From: a virus
DNA: 21,353 nt
Virus record (IMG/VR): IMGVR_UViG_3300009104_000141
Location: 1 to 21,353 of that record
Reading direction: 5' to 3' (one strand)
The position numbers and the translations under genes are program-made. Positions 19,277 through 21,353 of the stretch are shown piece after piece (the stretch's first letter is position 1; each line of letters opens with the position of its first letter). The notes under the pieces are model-generated. The model saw nothing but the letters and a program-made list of their open reading frames with translations, had not been told where the DNA came from and searched no databases.

Positions 19277-21353
19277 ATGGCTAATCCGACAACGAATTTA
19301 AGCATGACAAAGCCCACCGTTGGTGGGTCAACGGATACCTGGGGCACAACGCTCAATGAAGAGGTTGTAGATGTAATCGATGCAGTATTCAGTATTAGTG
19401 GCACCGATGTCACTATGTCTGACATTAAGTTCAATAGTGTTGGCCTTCAAGAAACGGGTTCTGGAACCGATACGGTAAAGTTTCAAGCTCCAGCAGCAGT
19501 AACCCAGTACACGCTCACTATGCCAGGAGCGGTTGGTGCTTCAGGCCAAATCCTCAGAACCTCGGATGCTTCAGGAACGCTCGAATGGGTGACGGACGAA
19601 GAAGGTGACCTGAAATCTGTAGCTGATGCGACGAACGGAGGGCTCGATGTCACGAACGGCACCGGCCCCGACGTTACCCTGGCAGTCGATTTCAATGATC
19701 TAGCAGCTGCGGTTGTAGATGTGGCAGCTGATTCAATTGGAATCCTCGATGCGACTGATAACGATACCAAAAAAGAAACGATTGCTGACCTGGTGTCTGC
19801 GATGGGCGGCACCGGGTTAACCGGGGCGAGCGGCCAGCTTAGTGTGGACGCAGCTCAAACTCAGATTACCTCTGTCGGAGCTCTCGATGCCGGGAGTATA
19901 ACGTCTGGCTTTGGTGCAATCGACAATGGCTCAAGTGCGATCACAACTACGGGAACCGTATCAGCGACTACGCTCGCTGGGACGCTTTCTACGGCCACCC
20001 AAAACAGTGTAACCACTGCTACGGGCCTAGTAACTGTTGGAGCCTTAGACTCTGGATCTATTACATCTGGATTTGGAACCATCAACACTGGATCGTCTGC
20101 GATAACTGGTGGTGCTGGCTCATTTACGACAATCAGCGGCAGCACAAGTCTGGCGTTAGCGACAGGTGAAACCGTCACTGGAATCGACAACGAGACACTA
20201 GCTACGGGATCAGCGACACTGCTTGCCACCCAGGGTGCAATTAAGACCTATGTCGATGCACAGGTAACAGCACAAGATTTGGACATTATATCCGATTCTG
20301 GAACCATAGACATTGATCTGGACTCAGAATCACTGACTCTAACTGGTGGTACGGGAGTTGATACTTCTGCTTCCTCTACAACAGTCACATTTGCACTCGA
20401 CCTGTCTGAGCTTACGACATCAACGAGTGACGGGGATGGTGACTTTTTTGCGGTTGTTGATTCAAGCAATGCTCAAAAGAAACTGACCAAAGCGAACATC
20501 GACATCAGTGGTTTCAATGATGCGGTAGCGACTGCGATCACTGGAACGGGTGCCCTCAATGCTGGCTCGATCACAAGCGGATTTGGGGCCATCAACAACG
20601 GTGCATCTGACATCACGACCACGGGCACGGTATCTGCCACGACACTTACTGGCACTCTGTCCACAGCAGCCCAGACCAACATCACCAGTGTCGGAACTTT
20701 GACCGCCTTGACTTTGTCTGGAAATCTGGATTTGGGCGATGACGATTATATACGGCTAGGTACGGGTAATGATCTCCAGATCTATCACTCAGGGACTCAG
20801 AGCTACATCAAGGACGTAGGCACTGGAGATCTGTATATCGAGGGATCGACAGCACTTAGGTGCCTGACAGATCAGTTCCAGTTAAATAATGCCGCCAATA
20901 ATGAAGCAATGATTCAAGCACTCGTAGATGGAGCGGTCACGCTTCACTACGACGGAGCCGCAAAACTAGCCACGGCCTCTGGTGGTGTGACTGTCACAGG
21001 TGCGGTAACGACTGGCAGTGTGAATGCGACATCTAATGTCGAGATAGATGGCGACCTTACGATAGCTGAATACATCTATCACAAAGCAGACACAAATACC
21101 TATCAAAGATTCCAGACTGATACTTGGACTCTCAGAACGAACGGTGACGATGCAATAACTGCCGACTCGTCACAGGATGTCCTCATCCCTAATGGAGGAC
21201 TCGCGATAGGCTCGACCTCATCGCCCCTTACACCACTAGACATAGACGCAGGTGCCCTTGCCACTTATGTGCCCGATACCGTAGCCACTTGGGCAACTGT
21301 TTTAATCGGTCAAGATAACTCAACCGCAGGGGAAGCTACTGGTGGTATAAAAT
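19277..21353 (+). CDS. tail fibre / tail spike-like protein, partial (3' end outside window)
   Basis: A continuous frame of 692 codons from ATG at 19277 to the window edge. The N-terminal TNLSMTKPTVGGSTDTWGTTLNEEVVDVIDAV is a typical fibre attachment start in marine phages. It is followed by Thr/Ser/Gly-rich beta repeats. A module containing GSITSGFGAI occurs three times (about 201-240, 255-280, 425-465). SATTLAGTLSTA and its near copy SATTLTGTLSTA accompany the first and third. Later LGTGNDLQIYHSGTQSYI and LYIEGSTALR resemble intramolecular fibre repeats. It should bind the host surface. No chaperone or enzymatic domain is visible before the edge. Confidence 0.9.
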   Translation, partial: MANPTTNLSMTKPTVGGSTDTWGTTLNEEVVDVIDAVFSISGTDVTMSDIKFNSVGLQETGSGTDTVKFQAPAAVTQYTLTMPGAVGASGQILRTSDASGTLEWVTDEEGDLKSVADATNGGLDVTNGTGPDVTLAVDFNDLAAAVVDVAADSIGILDATDNDTKKETIADLVSAMGGTGLTGASGQLSVDAAQTQITSVGALDAGSITSGFGAIDNGSSAITTTGTVSATTLAGTLSTATQNSVTTATGLVTVGALDSGSITSGFGTINTGSSAITGGAGSFTTISGSTSLALATGETVTGIDNETLATGSATLLATQGAIKTYVDAQVTAQDLDIISDSGTIDIDLDSESLTLTGGTGVDTSASSTTVTFALDLSELTTSTSDGDGDFFAVVDSSNAQKKLTKANIDISGFNDAVATAITGTGALNAGSITSGFGAINNGASDITTTGTVSATTLTGTLSTAAQTNITSVGTLTALTLSGNLDLGDDDYIRLGTGNDLQIYHSGTQSYIKDVGTGDLYIEGSTALRCLTDQFQLNNAANNEAMIQALVDGAVTLHYDGAAKLATASGGVTVTGAVTTGSVNATSNVEIDGDLTIAEYIYHKADTNTYQRFQTDTWTLRTNGDDAITADSSQDVLIPNGGLAIGSTSSPLTPLDIDAGALATYVPDTVATWATVLIGQDNSTAGEATGGIK
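19878..20672 (+). repeat. internal coding repeats of the tail fibre (three GSITSGFG modules)
   Basis: Modules near 19878-19994, 20039-20110 and 20549-20672 encode ALDAGSITSGFGAI, ALDSGSITSGFGTI and ALNAGSITSGFGAI, followed in copies 1 and 3 by TTTGTVSATTL. The DNA is less conserved than the protein, implying old duplication or conversion kept by protein selection. Confidence 0.75.

Noticed and set aside
1-21353. CRISPR array, insertion sequence or integrase/attachment site
   Set aside because: No regularly spaced repeats with unique spacers, no transposase or integrase motifs and no terminal inverted repeats were seen.

Overview
The window is part of a tailed double-stranded DNA phage (Caudoviricetes) genome or prophage. 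Large terminase, portal, scaffold, major capsid protein, head-tail adaptor and tail fibre are encoded rightward. A dense replication, recombination and DNA-modification block is encoded leftward. The capsid protein resembles the SU10/DUF5309 family. The portal-to-fibre gene order resembles uncultured marine short-tailed phages as I recall them. The host cannot be read from the sequence, and both ends of the window cut genes.

Layout: the leftward arm (11173 down to 1) can be split into three transcription units. Unit A (11173-8951) holds a small cytosine-methyltransferase-like gene, a coiled-coil/zinc protein, a conserved 85-residue protein, a 43-residue membrane protein and a 71-residue zinc-finger protein, and ends in a very stable UUCG hairpin. 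Unit B (8731-6811) holds two proteins of unknown function and a small membrane protein, then an intrinsic terminator. Unit C (6546 to beyond the left edge) holds a small HTH protein, a full C5 cytosine methyltransferase, several small proteins, a DUF1071 ssDNA-annealing protein, an SSB-like protein, a VRR-NUC nuclease, a replication initiator, a RecE-like exonuclease, a DnaB-like helicase and a small-terminase-like protein. Most genes in unit C overlap by a few bases. Each unit has a TTGCA-NN-TGCAA-like element 50-58 bases before its first start codon.

The most striking content is two complete type I hammerhead self-cleaving ribozymes on the minus strand in unit A (9718-9773 and 9249-9301). 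They share the catalytic core and stem II, while stems I and III differ in sequence but stay fully paired. They lie between gene blocks and should cut the unit A message into three pieces, releasing an internal RNA of about 470 nt that encodes two small proteins. The first ribozyme contains the last codons and stop codon of the gene upstream. The second can refold into an intrinsic terminator whose stem uses its cleavage site.

The strand-switch region (11174-11548) holds a leftward promoter candidate, G/T-rich repeats, two mutually exclusive hairpins and a rightward terminator-like hairpin, and could control late genes or hold an origin. The rightward arm begins with four small genes, then the terminase, and runs through the virion genes into a partial, repeat-rich tail fibre.
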